From Coptis chinensis (taxonomy: Eukaryota > Streptophyta > Magnoliopsida > Ranunculales > Ranunculaceae), in assembly GCA_015680905.1 (NCBI GenBank), contig CM027384.1, positions 68,517,001-68,581,000 on the forward strand: DNA of 64,000 nucleotides, written 5' to 3'. Below are positions 36,680-47,976 of the stretch, one piece after another. Numbering within the stretch: position 1 is the first letter of the stretch; each line of letters begins with the position of its first letter. The notes below the pieces were generated by a model that saw only the letters and a list, made by a program, of their open reading frames with translations, ran no database searches and was not told where the DNA came from. The translations under genes were made by a program, and so were the position numbers.

Positions 36680-38340
36680 CTTTTTTCTGAGATTCCAGTA
36701 GGTTGATCATACAATAGAGCTTGCGAATTTATCTTGTAAGATTCTAGGTGGATTCCCTTGCATCATCTGTTCTTGGTTGCATGTCATCCTTAGCTATTGT
36801 AGTCTCCCTTCCGAGTTATCGGTTGGCATGACTAAGTGTTTAAACATGTTATCTCCATACTACAACAGTAAAAGTCTCACTTTTATCTCTATGCTTCCCC
36901 TTTACCACATATGCTCTCCATACCAAGCCGAGAGCACATGCATCTCTTCTAAGCTAAGATGACTGCCCTCGTGGTGCTTGACTGAACAAGGTCAACTCTG
37001 CTGACTCAAGAGGGATTGAATGAGTGGTTAAGTTTGTACCACTAATATCGCTTTAAACAGCTACAGGTGGAGCTTCTGCTCATCACCTCTCGTGTTCTCG
37101 AACTATAGCGGCCTTTTCCACAGGTAGATATCTCCTAGTAGTTTCATACCTCGCACGCGAGATATTCATCCAATCGGACCGACCGGGAAAGGGACTTGCC
37201 TGACCCGTTGTGTGTCTTAACACCAAATACATCTGCGATTCAACAGGGTTCTTCCTTACCAAAAAGTAAGGATGACAAGAGTTCTGCCTAGCGTCAAACC
37301 AATATACGATCAACGACTTTGGCCTTTGTGGAATATGCCTCTCAAAACGAGAGGAAACTAATCCACCCGATCTACATTACATAGACCAGCGGGTCAAAAT
37401 CGCTACGTGGGGACCCTTTCAAACCTCGCTATCCCCGCGTAGATTGAGCTAATAAATTACATGCGTTTATTGATAACACCCTAGCCAAGAACCGCTTCGT
37501 GCAGAACTCTTGAATGACTCGGAGACCGGAAAAGAGTAAACATGATCCATCCTTAGGTTAGGTACTTCTCTAGTTGGTTTATTCCTTGCGCACGCGAAAT
37601 GTGAGGATCGCTTACTCCGACTTTCTTCCCAGTATAGAAAGACAAGGGACACCGCGAAATAAGATAACTATTCACTACCAAAAGTCTTCCCCGTCTCCTG
37701 AATCAAGAGAGGATCACATAACATTATCGGTCGGCACCTTTGGGAACTTTTTTCGGTTCCCCATGTATGCTTTCCTGGAAGGCGCTAAACCAAGCATAGC
37801 TTCCATCCGCAGCTTCAAAAGCGAACTAAAGATATATTTGTGAATAGTCTTTTTCGCCGCCGTTGAGTTTTAGTCTAGGAGGAAGAGTAGTCCGAATGAT
37901 CTCTAAAATCACAGGTTGCCCACTCATAAAGGAAAAAAAATAGAACACACAAATGACAAGCCGATCGACTATCCACTTCAAGGATGCTCGTAAAGCAAGG
38001 ACTAACCCCAAAAATCCGGACTTCCTTACCAAAGACTGTCACAAAGATCCTTGAAGAGATAACTATAAGCCTCTCGACGCCTCCCACAATCAAAGCTTTA
38101 TCCGGAGCCTGCATAACTTTAGCTAGCCACACCACTACCTTGAGCTCTAGGGCTTACAGCCTTGACAAGATTGTCCACACGTTTACAAGAGATCTAAACA
38201 GTTCATCAAGGATAAGAACTTACAAAGAATCGGTTGATGCAGGCCTTGCAATTCTTATTGTGAAACCCTTGCCTCCGATTGTGTTTTTTTCTATTTAGAA
38301 CTAATTTGTTGTGAAAATACAGTTTTGCCCCTAATAAGTA
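36680..38340. other. Insert of uncertain origin, possibly organellar
   Basis: About 37000-38300 is clearly richer in G and C than its neighbours, lacks the T- and A-runs of the surrounding DNA, and has no recognised repeat structure. The style resembles non-coding plant mitochondrial DNA. Two moderately long frames (37574-37843 plus, 37875-38135 minus) match nothing I recognise. The edges are approximate. A nuclear mitochondrial insertion is my guess from composition only. Confidence 0.35.
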
Positions 38341-38373
38341 ATTCACCCCTTAATTCAATTTGATATTTTTGCA

Positions 38374-38715
38374 GGGCCCTCTGCAACCAGATGGTAAACA
38401 ATGTGGTATTCATGCAATGCGCTTTATGCGAGACATAATAAGCGATCCTTCTCCTTTTCCATTGAAAGTAAATAAAATACCTCTCACATTTTAACTTAAT
38501 TTATGCTTTTGATATCTTTAGCAACTATGTTTTTAACTTTTTTTTATTCTCTATTTTGCAAAATATTAAACTTGTTGTTTCTTATATTCCAGATAAAAAA
38601 TCTTAGCAATAAAAAAGCCTTCACCGACAAGGAGATAAATGAAGTTCGAATGGATTTTGTTACGTTCATCCAAGAATGTATTAAGAACTATCCTCAAGAT
38701 GAAGATGAACCATAA
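38374..38715 (+). pseudogene. C48 (Ulp1-like) cysteine peptidase, C-terminal fragment
   Basis: Two exon-like pieces. The first, after a TTTTTGCAG acceptor ending at 38374, encodes GPLQPDGKQCGIHAMRFMRD, the Gln-x5-Cys-Gly active-site block of Ulp1-type SUMO peptidases. The second (about 38592-38715) encodes NKKAFTDKEINEVRMDFVTF and ends DEDEP. The upstream catalytic His/Asp part was not recognised, so this is a remnant. Many plant CACTA and MULE elements carry C48 genes; here it lies between the CACTA-2 transposase and the CACTA-2 right terminus. Confidence 0.7.
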
Positions 38716-39040
38716 GGCTGAAGACATATATGTGGGTGATCAAATTTGACGAGATTAGGTTATTTTTTCATTTGGATTTGGATTAGGCTGATTATATTTA
38801 TATGAATTAGATTGGAAATGTGTTATTTATTTCATTACGTTTTGCGATTAAGTACAAATATATATTGGTTATCCAATGGGATTGGAATATTTCAATGAAA
38901 TTAGCAATATATATGAGTGTTATTTGAAATTTAATGGATCATATTCAGATATGTAGTTTATTCAGGTGTGTAGTTTATTGCAGGTCCCCAATTTTGGGGG
39001 GTTTTTATATATATATTCACGTTTTTAATATATTTTTATT
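38716..39040. other. AT-rich spacer before the CACTA-2 terminus
   Basis: No gene seen. It contains repeated TGTAGTTTATT(C/G)AGG at about 38954-38984 and a G-run near 38996. Confidence 0.5.
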
Positions 39041-39517
39041 TTTAAAAAGTACCATTAGTCATGACGGTTTGGGTAAAATAGATTGATAGTGATATGTATA
39101 TATATACATATCAACTGTTTTACCCAAACCGTCATGACTAATGGTACTTTTATGACCGCTAAAAAGGATGAATGCATAACAGTTTATTTGAAACTGTCAC
39201 AAATGATATGATTTGTTGTGACAGTTTTTGAGCAGTTGTTACCATTTTTTTTTATGGTTTTATGACCGTTAAAAAGAATGAATGCATAACCGTTTATTTA
39301 AAACCGTCACAAATGATATGATTTGTTGTGACGGTTTTTGAGCAGTTGTTACCGTTTTTTATGGTAGAGAGAGGCTAGTCTGGAACCAATATTTGTGACG
39401 GTTTTGGGAAAAAAATAAATGACTCTCACTCCGTCATGGTTTTGGGAAAAAAAACCCGTCACAAAAGACTTTTTGTGACTGTTTTTAACAGTGATATAAA
39501 GTCTTTTTTTTGTAGTG
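39041..39517. mobile_element. CACTA-2 right subterminal region and terminus
   Basis: Ends TTTTTTTTGTAGTG at 39517, the complement of a CACTACAAAA terminus, followed by AGT as the presumptive target triplet. It is densely filled with ACCGTCACAAA / TTTGTGACGGT motifs in both orientations. It includes a 107-bp palindrome (39045-39151) and two tandem copies of an about 105-bp block (about 39150-39363). These motifs are unrelated to the CATCACTT motifs of CACTA-1, so this is a different family. The matching left terminus was not found in the window. Confidence 0.75.
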
Positions 39518-42500
39518 AGTAACCGCAGTAGCCGCATCCGATTCTACCCACACATTCAGCCAGCCCTTCTCAATAGCTATTTCCACACTTTCCAAAATAC
39601 AAATGCACTCGGCCCAATAACTTGTAGCTTCACCCAGTCCTTCGATTTCCACGAATAAGCAGAAAATTCCCATCATGATCCCTAAAGGATGACGCATACC
39701 CCGCTGACCGACCGATTACCTTTAGCAAAGACCATCGGTATTGATTTTGACTCTCCCGGAGCCAGCAGCAGCCGATGCCTTCTTTGAACCCTCGAGTTTG
39801 TGGGTCTCATGTTCAAGCCCCAATTTCAAGTAATCTCCAAGTCTTGTAATGAATTGTGGGTACGAGCATTCGAGAGAGTAGCAGCATTATGCATCTCTTT
39901 TTGAATTAGAATGAAGCAGTACTGAAGTGTGGGAGTTCTTCCTTCAAAATGTGCTCTATTTCTGACTTTCCAAATAGCAACCATGCCTCCACTAACTGCC
40001 ACCATCCACAACCTGCTTTTAGAAAGGGACTTACTTGTTGGGACTATCTCATCGCTTTTTGCAGCTTGCTAAAGCCTACTCTGAATTTGAACTTTCCCGC
40101 CAGCCAATTCCAAGTCTTTTCGACAAAAGTGCATTGCCACAAGAGGTGATTCAAGTCCTCTTCTTGCAGTCCACATAGCTTACATTTTAACGCTAGATGA
40201 ATACCCTTTTTCTTTACTGCTAAATCGATCAATGCTCTTCCATTATGAAGTTTCCAAGCATTAGCTGCAAGCTTGGGATGAGTAAAACGATTCCATGCAG
40301 CTCCATGCTAGTAAACCCTTACTCCTTTATTTCTTATAGCTACAAAAGCTGAGGCTGTAGAGAAATCTCCCTTTACGTCAGGCCTTGTTAGCGATTCGGG
40401 ATATGGCAAAAATTCGGTACGGGAATAATTTGAGAATATTCGGTGATTCAAAAAAATGGTACAATCAAATATTCGGTCAAAAATTTGCAATATGGCAATT
40501 ATGCGGTGTTTAATTAATACATGTTTTAAATGTTTAGTTGCAAAAATTCGGAAGTCAAAAATTCGTGATATTATGTTAGTAAATATTAATAATAGTTGTC
40601 ATTCTTTACAACATAACAAACATATCTAAACAATTTAGCTACAAAAACATTGAAACCAATTGAATTGTTCACATAGGTACCGTCATTTATTTGTTCTTGG
40701 ATTGAAATTATCGTTCAAATTTCAAAATACACACACCATGACATGACAATTTAAATATTGCCCAAAAAAGATAAAAGCAAAGCTTTTGGATTAATTTATC
40801 ACTAAAAATGTAAGAGTTGGGTACTTAAAATAAGAGTGATGACATAAATTACATAAAAAATAACAAATGCGCAACCGAATTTTCATTCATTTTTTATTTT
40901 ATTTTTTTTGGGAGCCGAATTTTTGAAAAATTTGCCAAATTTCGTATTATACATTTCAAGGCAAAAAATCACGAAATATTTCAAAAATTTCAAACATTTG
41001 GAAGTATTATATGTTTTGTCCTTCAAAAATTCGATTCACGAATTGCTAACAAGGACGCCAGTAGCCGCATTTAGTGTACCTTCTTCAAATTATTTTCATG
41101 TCATTAATGCTTAGGCCAGATTTTGAATCAACCTCCGGAATAGCAGGGGGCAAGAAATGCGTCATTGCCAATAATGGAGCTTACTCTAGATGAGCAGCCT
41201 TTGAGTTCCTTGTCAGAAAGATGGAGTGCTTCCTGGATAGAGCACGTGCCTGCCCATCTATCCCTCTAAAAATCAATCCTATTATCTGACCCCACGACCC
41301 ATTGGCTTCTTGAATCAACTTCATTTAAGGCTCTCCTAATATCAGGCCATATAGAAGAGTTCTTATGATAACCAATTTGGGCACCATCCGTCGTTAGGTA
41401 CTTGAGTCGCATAAACTGTGCAAAGTCATCCGAACCACATTTAAAATTCTAGGCAAGTTTCATAGACATGGCAAGGTTTATTTCTTTAAGCTTTTTGATC
41501 CCCAAGCCTCCTTTCTCAATTGGTTTACAAACCTATTCCCATTTCACTGTGATTGCTTATTTTTACTCGAATCCCCTGACCACAAGATGTTTCTCATAGC
41601 CCACTCCATTTCTTTAATGATGCTCGCTGGCCACTTATACAGTGCCATGTTATGTATAGGTATACTAGAAAGAACTGCCTTGATCATGAGGCTTCTCCCT
41701 TGAAAGGACAATAGTCTTCCCCTCTAATTGGCCGTTTTAGATATGATTTTGTCAAGCAAAATGTGAACCCCTGCTCTAGTAACTCTTCCCATCATCAATG
41801 GTACACCCAAATATTTCTCCATAAGAGCCCCCTCTGCTATACCGAACTCCTCAGATATGGCCCTTCTCCGCACAAGTGTAATGCCACCCATAATGAGCTT
41901 GCATTTGGCTTTGTTAAGAAATTGCCCCGTTGCTTGTTGGTATCTAATGAGCAGGTCTGAAATATGTCTCAGCCCTCTGATCTTACCATTCGCAAAGAGG
42001 ATTATGTCATAAACAAAGAGTAGGTGTGAAGGACCCATGTGACCTTTGTTAATCACCATCGATCCTACCAGTCTCTTGTTTCTCAATTCTAGGATACTTT
42101 TACTCATAACCTCTTCAGCTAATGCAAAGAGGAAGGTGATAAGGGGTCTCCCTGCCTGAGACCCCTTTCCACTAAAAAGAAACCACAAGGCCCACCATTA
42201 ATAAGGATTGACATTTTAGTTGACTTTAGAATACAATGAATCCAGTTGATGAATCTAATTGGGAAACCAAATCGGGCGAGAACTAGAAATAAGAATTCCC
42301 AACATAGAGTATCGAAGGCTTGAGAAGTATCAATATTTATAACCACATTCCCTCCATATCTTTTTATGTCCAGCTCATTCACCATTTCTGATGCAAGCCC
42401 TATATTGGAGTGTACACTTCTACCTAGAATAAAACCTGCTTGTTGCGGAGTTATGATCGCCCCAATGATCTTATTTAGTCTGACTTGGAGGATCTTAGAA

Positions 42501-43170
42501 ATAATCTTCATGTTGAAGTTACTCAAACAGATTGGCCTGAATTGGTTCAGTTGGACTGCATTTCTCTCCTTATGGATGAGTGGCAAGAAATTGGAGTTGA
42601 AACCTTGAGGAATTCTTGGATCAACAAAGAAGGACTGTATTGTAAAACACACGTCAATCCTTATAATAGACCAACAAGCATGATAGAAGCAACCTGAGAA
42701 TCCATCTAGCCCTGGAGAACTATCCGGGTTCATCATAAACACCACTTGTTAGATTTCTTCATAACTGGGGGTTTGGGACAAGAGCATTGCATCCATAGCT
42801 GAGAGAGAAGGCTGGATGGATTCCAGTATAGCATCATCTTGAATCACAAGATTTTTCAAAAAAAATTGTGTATACGAATTCACTCACGTATTCTTGAATT
42901 TGAGTTTGTGTAGAGAGTAGCACACCCTCCTCGCTTTGCAGTTCATGAATCATAGCTTTACTGCCTAGTAGTTTATACAGAAGTGAAAATAGGCCAAATT
43001 TATTTAGCCTTCTCCAAACCATTTATCTTTTCTTTTTATTCTCCACAATTGCTGGTGGTTAGACATAGCTTGACAAAGTTGGGCTTCTTTAAGCATAACT
43101 TGGTTCGCTGCTTGACAAAGTTGGGCTTCTTTTATTATTCTTTCATGTTTATTACCAACATGGAGGGCTA
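39518..43170 (-). pseudogene. LINE-3 ORF2 (minus strand), 5'- and 3'-incomplete
   Basis: Decayed L1-type ORF2. From its 5' side (right): linker before RT (42834-43170), RT (41724-42745: SSPGLDGFSGCFYHACW, NQFRPICLSNFNMKII, RGLRQGDPLSP), RT C-terminus (about 41150-41700), zf-RVT (40044-40260: CKLCGLQEEDLNHLLWQC) and RNase H (39518-39700, ending at VWVESDAATAV). The RT catalytic box is degraded (FVYDIILFA). The frame is cut at its 3' side by CACTA-2 at 39517/39518 and interrupted by a hAT-like insertion at 40383-41054. No endonuclease or ORF1 is present on the right, as in 5'-truncated LINE copies. Confidence 0.85.
40383..41054. mobile_element. hAT-like non-autonomous element inside LINE-3
   Basis: About 672 bp with imperfect terminal inverted repeats CCTTGTTAGCGATTCG and (complement of the right end) CCTTGTTAGCAATTCG. 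The flanks ACGTCAGG (40375-40382) and ACGCCAGT (41055-41062) agree at 6 of 8 positions and are probably a decayed 8-bp target duplication, the hAT size. The interior is AT-rich with ATTCGG and CCGAAT motifs near both ends and no transposase. Removing it restores alignment of the flanking LINE sequence. Confidence 0.7.
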
Positions 43171-43711
43171 AGCTTCTACCCCATGGTGAAAAGTGAAAGC
43201 TCTCCCTGAAATTTTTGTTATTTTGTTTTTGTCCTTTTTGTTAGAATCTACATTATAAGTGTTTTTCATGAAATCTAATGATATATCTATTTTTAAATTG
43301 ATTTTTATACTAAGGTTAAATGTGTATGGTTTCTATCACCGTTGAAAATATAGGATATTTTCAATTGCTCGTTTTTTTTTTTTGTTAAAAATCTTTTTAG
43401 ATCGACTCGACTTTATTAGTTAATAGGGAATTTTTTGTCCTACTTATTGTGGACATTGAATGCCTAAAAATTCCTCATTTGGAGTTAAAGAGAATAGAGG
43501 ATTTAATTTAATGTTGAGATGTTTTATTATGTTCTTAAAAAAGTTATATTTTTCACTAATTCTAGAGCAGCGTTCAAGATTTAGTAAAGTTTGATGGACT
43601 CACAAAGTTGAATCAAAATGGTCGTTCAAATTTGTAACGTTTGATTCATCCATATATAGATATACAGTATTGTACACCAAAATGTTCTTCACTCATTTTG
43701 ATATACAGTTG
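43171..43711. other. AT-rich spacer between LINE-3 and gypsy B copy 2
   Basis: No gene seen. A direct repeat of GCTTGACAAAGTTGGGCTTCT lies just before it, within the LINE-3 edge (about 43068 and 43112). The last five bases before the LTR are AGTTG, the presumptive target duplication of gypsy B copy 2. Confidence 0.55.
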
Positions 43712-45343
43712 TGATAAATTGTAATTTCAGGTTTTTGTCTTTAAGTCTTAAGTCCGCAGTTTGTAGTCCAAAGTCCAAAGTCCGTAACGTCCGATTAGTC
43801 AAGTTACCTTTACTCATGTGGGTTGGTAGGATAGGTCGAGTAAGGGATCGTCCATACCTTAGGGCTCGGCAAGGTTCACAACTGGATTTACAACTTTTAG
43901 TGAGTAGGATTTTAGGTTATTTCTCAAGTTTAGATAAATTAACGGTAATGCAAGTAATGTAATATAATAACGATTGATTTCTATGTAAAATAAACATGGA
44001 TAGAGATACAGGAAAATGGTTAACTGTACTTATGCAAAAATCAGTTTCAACAGTTATATTACCTTATCACTACAGCTCTAATCCATCTCAAGTTCATAGA
44101 CAAACTCGAGACGGCGTTGAGTATTGATCCCTAGTGAGATGCACGCATCTCTGAGCTCATCTCACTAGCATAAGGAGTTGAACTAATATTCCATCTCTAG
44201 AATATCATTTCAGCTCCTGGTTCGATTCTACATCAGCTGGACAAACCAGAGAGCTAACTGCCACCATAGAGTCTCACACGAGACTGGACCTAGTGTAAAT
44301 TGGGTCTCGCTCGAGACTGTTCTAGAGCATCAGCACTCCAAACTTGGACAGTCTCAATCATTTTGGGACCGGATACATAATCTACACCTAATTCCTAAGT
44401 AGTGATTTTGGAACATTAAAGTGTCAATACTGATCCTCACATGAGCATCATTAACCCTCCCCCTTGAGAGGATTTTAGCATATGGTCATGATGGATTGAT
44501 TGATCTTATTGTATACACTAAACAAGTAAATAAAGAACAGGAACTTAATTTAAAGAAAAATAAATCTTATTAAAGCAAATACTTACAATACTTGATGCTG
44601 GAATGAAAAGCTACAGGAAGGGAAATACAACAATACATAATGAAAATGAAAGCCGGAATGTAAAAAAATTAAGGTCCCCTTCTCATATCTCAAATATATA
44701 ACCCCTCCCATGTGAAGCCTTCCCCATTTTTTAATTCTATTTTGTCTTTTCTTTACTTTGTTTTTTACTTTACTTTGTAAAAACTTCCAAAACTTTTATA
44801 CAAAACAAAACTTTCATTTAATGTTTTGTTTGTTTCTATAAGCAAGGTGCCACCAAGGTGTGCCCTTAACTTGCCACCTGTCCCTGGTGACTCATCATGC
44901 CTTGTGGGCCCACAGAGTGGGTCCATGTGCTGTGTCCAGTGGCGGCTCGGATTTTGACATTTTTACAACTTTTTGTCTTTGCGTAGAGCTCGTCGCCCTG
45001 GTTGCTCTGGCAGTTCACTTGCCGAAATCGGTGTCCAGGTTTGAAAGGCGTGAGCTTCGAAAGTTTGCTGCTTCTTCACACGTGGACCCGTTCTGCACCG
45101 GTTTTGTCCCTTTGGAAACTTTGGCTCTAGTCAGGCTTTGTTGGGCTTCACTGGGGCTGAGTAGGAAGACTTCAAGTATGCATAGTATTCCCGTACTTTG
45201 ATGCATGTTTTATTATCATATTTACGTTAACTGCGAAAACCTGCAAAAGTACGAAAATTAATTATTTCATGATTATTAAACACATAAATGACCAAAATGC
45301 TATGTCTCTTAGGGTTTAATATTATAGTTTTGGGTGCTTATCA
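43712..45343 (-). repeat. 3' LTR of gypsy element B (copy 2)
   Basis: About 1630 bp, TGATAAAT at the left and GCTTATCA at the right. It is homologous to the LTR at 8563-10052 but about 150 bp longer because of a segment at about 44684-44835. A polypurine-tract complement follows directly on the right, which fixes it as the 3' LTR of a minus-strand element whose internal region runs to the right edge of the window. Confidence 0.88.
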
Positions 45344-45360
45344 CACCACCCCCAAATAGC
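45344..45360 (-). other. Polypurine tract of gypsy B
   Basis: The minus strand reads GCTATTTGGGGGTGGTG directly before the 3' LTR TGATAA. This is the expected position and composition of the plus-strand primer of reverse transcription. A stem CTTTGCTT / AAGCAAAG (45362-45383) lies next to it. The same 16-base core recurs at 46868-46883. Confidence 0.8.
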
Positions 45361-47163
45361 ACTTTGCTTGTCTTTAAGCAAAGAAGAGACATTAAAACGA
45401 TAAGTGGCCAAAAATGTGTTGTTCTAAACTAAGTCTCATTTCGCAGAGTGCGGTTGCATTGACCATATGCAACAAGGCCTTGAACCACTAGGAATTCCCA
45501 AGTGGACGAGTTATAGCCTCGTGAGAGTTTTCCAGAAAAGATACTCACAAACTTCATCTATACTACAACAACTCAGTAACAAAGGCTTGTTCCCTTAATT
45601 AATATCAGATATCTATACATCTCACTAGCGGGGGAAACAAGGATTAATTCTTTCGAAATTCAAGTTAATATACATACAATAATCAAAACATCTACATATG
45701 AACATGCATGTAGTGATCTTTTCAATGAAATGTACTAGCAGGGTCGTTTTTGGATCCTTTGGATAGCGTCTTTAAGTAGGTTCTCACAGGTATCTGTCGA
45801 AACACAAATTCTCTCATATTTTTCCACTCAAGTTTTGCTAACTCTAGTGTGCAGTGGCCACACGTTTCCTCACATACTTAATGATAGTCAGAGGAGCTGA
45901 GGTCGAGAATTCACATCTACTACTTATTATCACACCACCCTACTCCTAATGGAGCTAGAGGTCTTTATTAGGTGTTATGGGGCTTAGGTGATAATGTAGA
46001 AGAAAATGGAATGGAAAATTGAAAAATGATAAATATGAGAGAATAAGGTCTTTGAGATATTTATACTAGAGAAATCCTTATTTTCTTTCCTGCTTTTAAC
46101 ATGAGTTTCCATACTTAGCTTTTTTAAGCTTTTGTATTCCATTTTGATTTGATTTTGGGGGAAATTCTAACTTTGGTTTTTCTTTTGATTTTTTTGAAAA
46201 CATATTTCTATTTTTCTTTTTCTTTTCTTCTGAAGTAGGTAACTGATTTTGATTTGTGACAAGTTTTTCTCTTCATTTTTCCGCACATCATCCTATTTCT
46301 CATACTCATCATCTAGGTGGGTTTATTTATTTGTGGTTAATATATGGGTAATGAATTTTTGGTGAAATAGAAAGGGTTAATGAAAGGTTCAGTGGGGCGA
46401 CTAGTGGTAATTTTTTTTACAGGTGTGAATTTTTGGCTATATCGATCCAAAGAAGGCCTAAATTCTCGCCTAGGATTTGGGTAGTGATCAAGTAAGTAGG
46501 CGTGTGAACTTCTATTCGAAAAACTCCTCCTCGAGTCATTACTCACATATCACATATTTTGAGGCTATTTAGTTAGATTCTCATAGGATATAGAAATTAA
46601 GTTATCTAACCGTAGGCACCAAAAACTTACTGCTATATACATTTAATGATAATCAGTGCATGAATGCTCATGAAAAGATGTAAAAACTATTGCATATGTA
46701 TTAACTAAAGTTTCTAAGAACAAGTCATAATTCTAATGCTAGGGTGAGATTTCTAGATATTTTTTCATCATAAAAAAGGAAACGAAACTTTGTCACTAAA
46801 TACACTTATTTAGACATAAAATAAAACTATATACAACTATGAATGCTTAATTTTTACGAAAGGTTCTCACCACCCCCAAATAGTAGGACGTTGTGTCCTC
46901 AAAGTGTCAAGAGGAAGAAAGAATATACCTGAGAGGCTTGAGCAAAAATAAAGCTGATATCTTCAATAGAAAATTATGTTAACACCACATATAGTATACA
47001 ACACAAAAGGGAAAGGACACTGTTAGGTTATTTATTTTTCTCATCAAAAAGTAAAACAACAAATATGTACATCAACTTACACTACCCTAATTACGAATTA
47101 GGGTATGTTCATTCTAGCTTCATTTTTATCGAAATGTCATTCCTTTGTGCCACGCCCGGTTTA
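45361..47163. other. Gypsy B 3' untranslated region
   Basis: About 1.8 kb between the env-position ORF and the polypurine tract with no convincing reading frame. It includes a second polypurine-like core (46868-46883) followed by a short hairpin AGGAC..GTCCT. T-rich runs occur at about 46130-46230. Confidence 0.6.
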
Positions 47164-47976
47164 TCATGGTTTGCCAAACTTAAGCCCTTTTCTCTTTCTT
47201 GAAGTGTCCAAATGAGCTATAATGTCTTTGTCATTAGGGAAGCAACGAACATACCTCAGGTACCTTGAAGAGCACCGACGCCAGACCCGAAATCTCAAAG
47301 AACGAATTATCCTGTTCATCGAACACTTAGAATCTACTCGTACCCAGTCATGAAAAGTGGCCGCAAACTGTGGGAAGAATGTCCTCATTATCTGGCATGC
47401 TGTAACTGGCAAAGTGATATAATGCTGTCGAAAAAGACAAGCCCTTTTCAGGTTCTCAATTACTAGGTTCATGATGTCGAAGACGGTATATTGCTGAGCA
47501 AGAGCATGGAAAGTCTTACAAGCTGATTCGGAGGTAGTTGAAAAATGCCAATCCCCCATGATGTTCAGAAGGATAAACAACATGGCAGTCCCAACATTCA
47601 TTGTCATACTGGCTAGGGGAATTGTGTTGTCTAGCCATCGGCCAGGTTCCTCACGTTCAATGACTTGGGCGAGGCCATCGCCATAAAGGGCGGTGAAATC
47701 TTCCCAAAAATAGTGATTAAAGGTGTTTTGTATGATGTACTGAATGGGGGTTGGCTGATTATAGGGAAGGTCCAAAGTCGTAACAACTGTTGGCTCGTAA
47801 AAGAGATGTCTAGTGTTACCAATACAGATTGCAAATTCATTCAAAAAGAAACCATGTGCACTAGGTGTATCCTCCATATGATCATAAAAATAAGCTGCCA
47901 AACCTGGAGAGTAGCTCAGGGTGCAAAATGAAGGAGGTCCAACCAACTTGGGTGATGAAGTCTCTAAAAAGATGTG
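47164..47976 (-). pseudogene. Env-position ORF of gypsy B, 3' part
   Basis: A 260-codon open frame (47946-47164) lies downstream of pol, where Athila-group elements carry an extra or env-like gene. Visible features are an aromatic-rich N-terminal part (LAAYFYDHMEDTPSAHGFF), a hydrophobic stretch MNVGTAMLFILLNIMGDWHF at about residues 115-134 that could be a membrane segment, and a basic C-terminus (SRKRKGLKF). The 5' part is separated by a solo LTR inserted at 47976/47977, with a stop just upstream in the same frame. I do not recognise a named domain; calling it env-like rests on position only. Confidence 0.55.
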
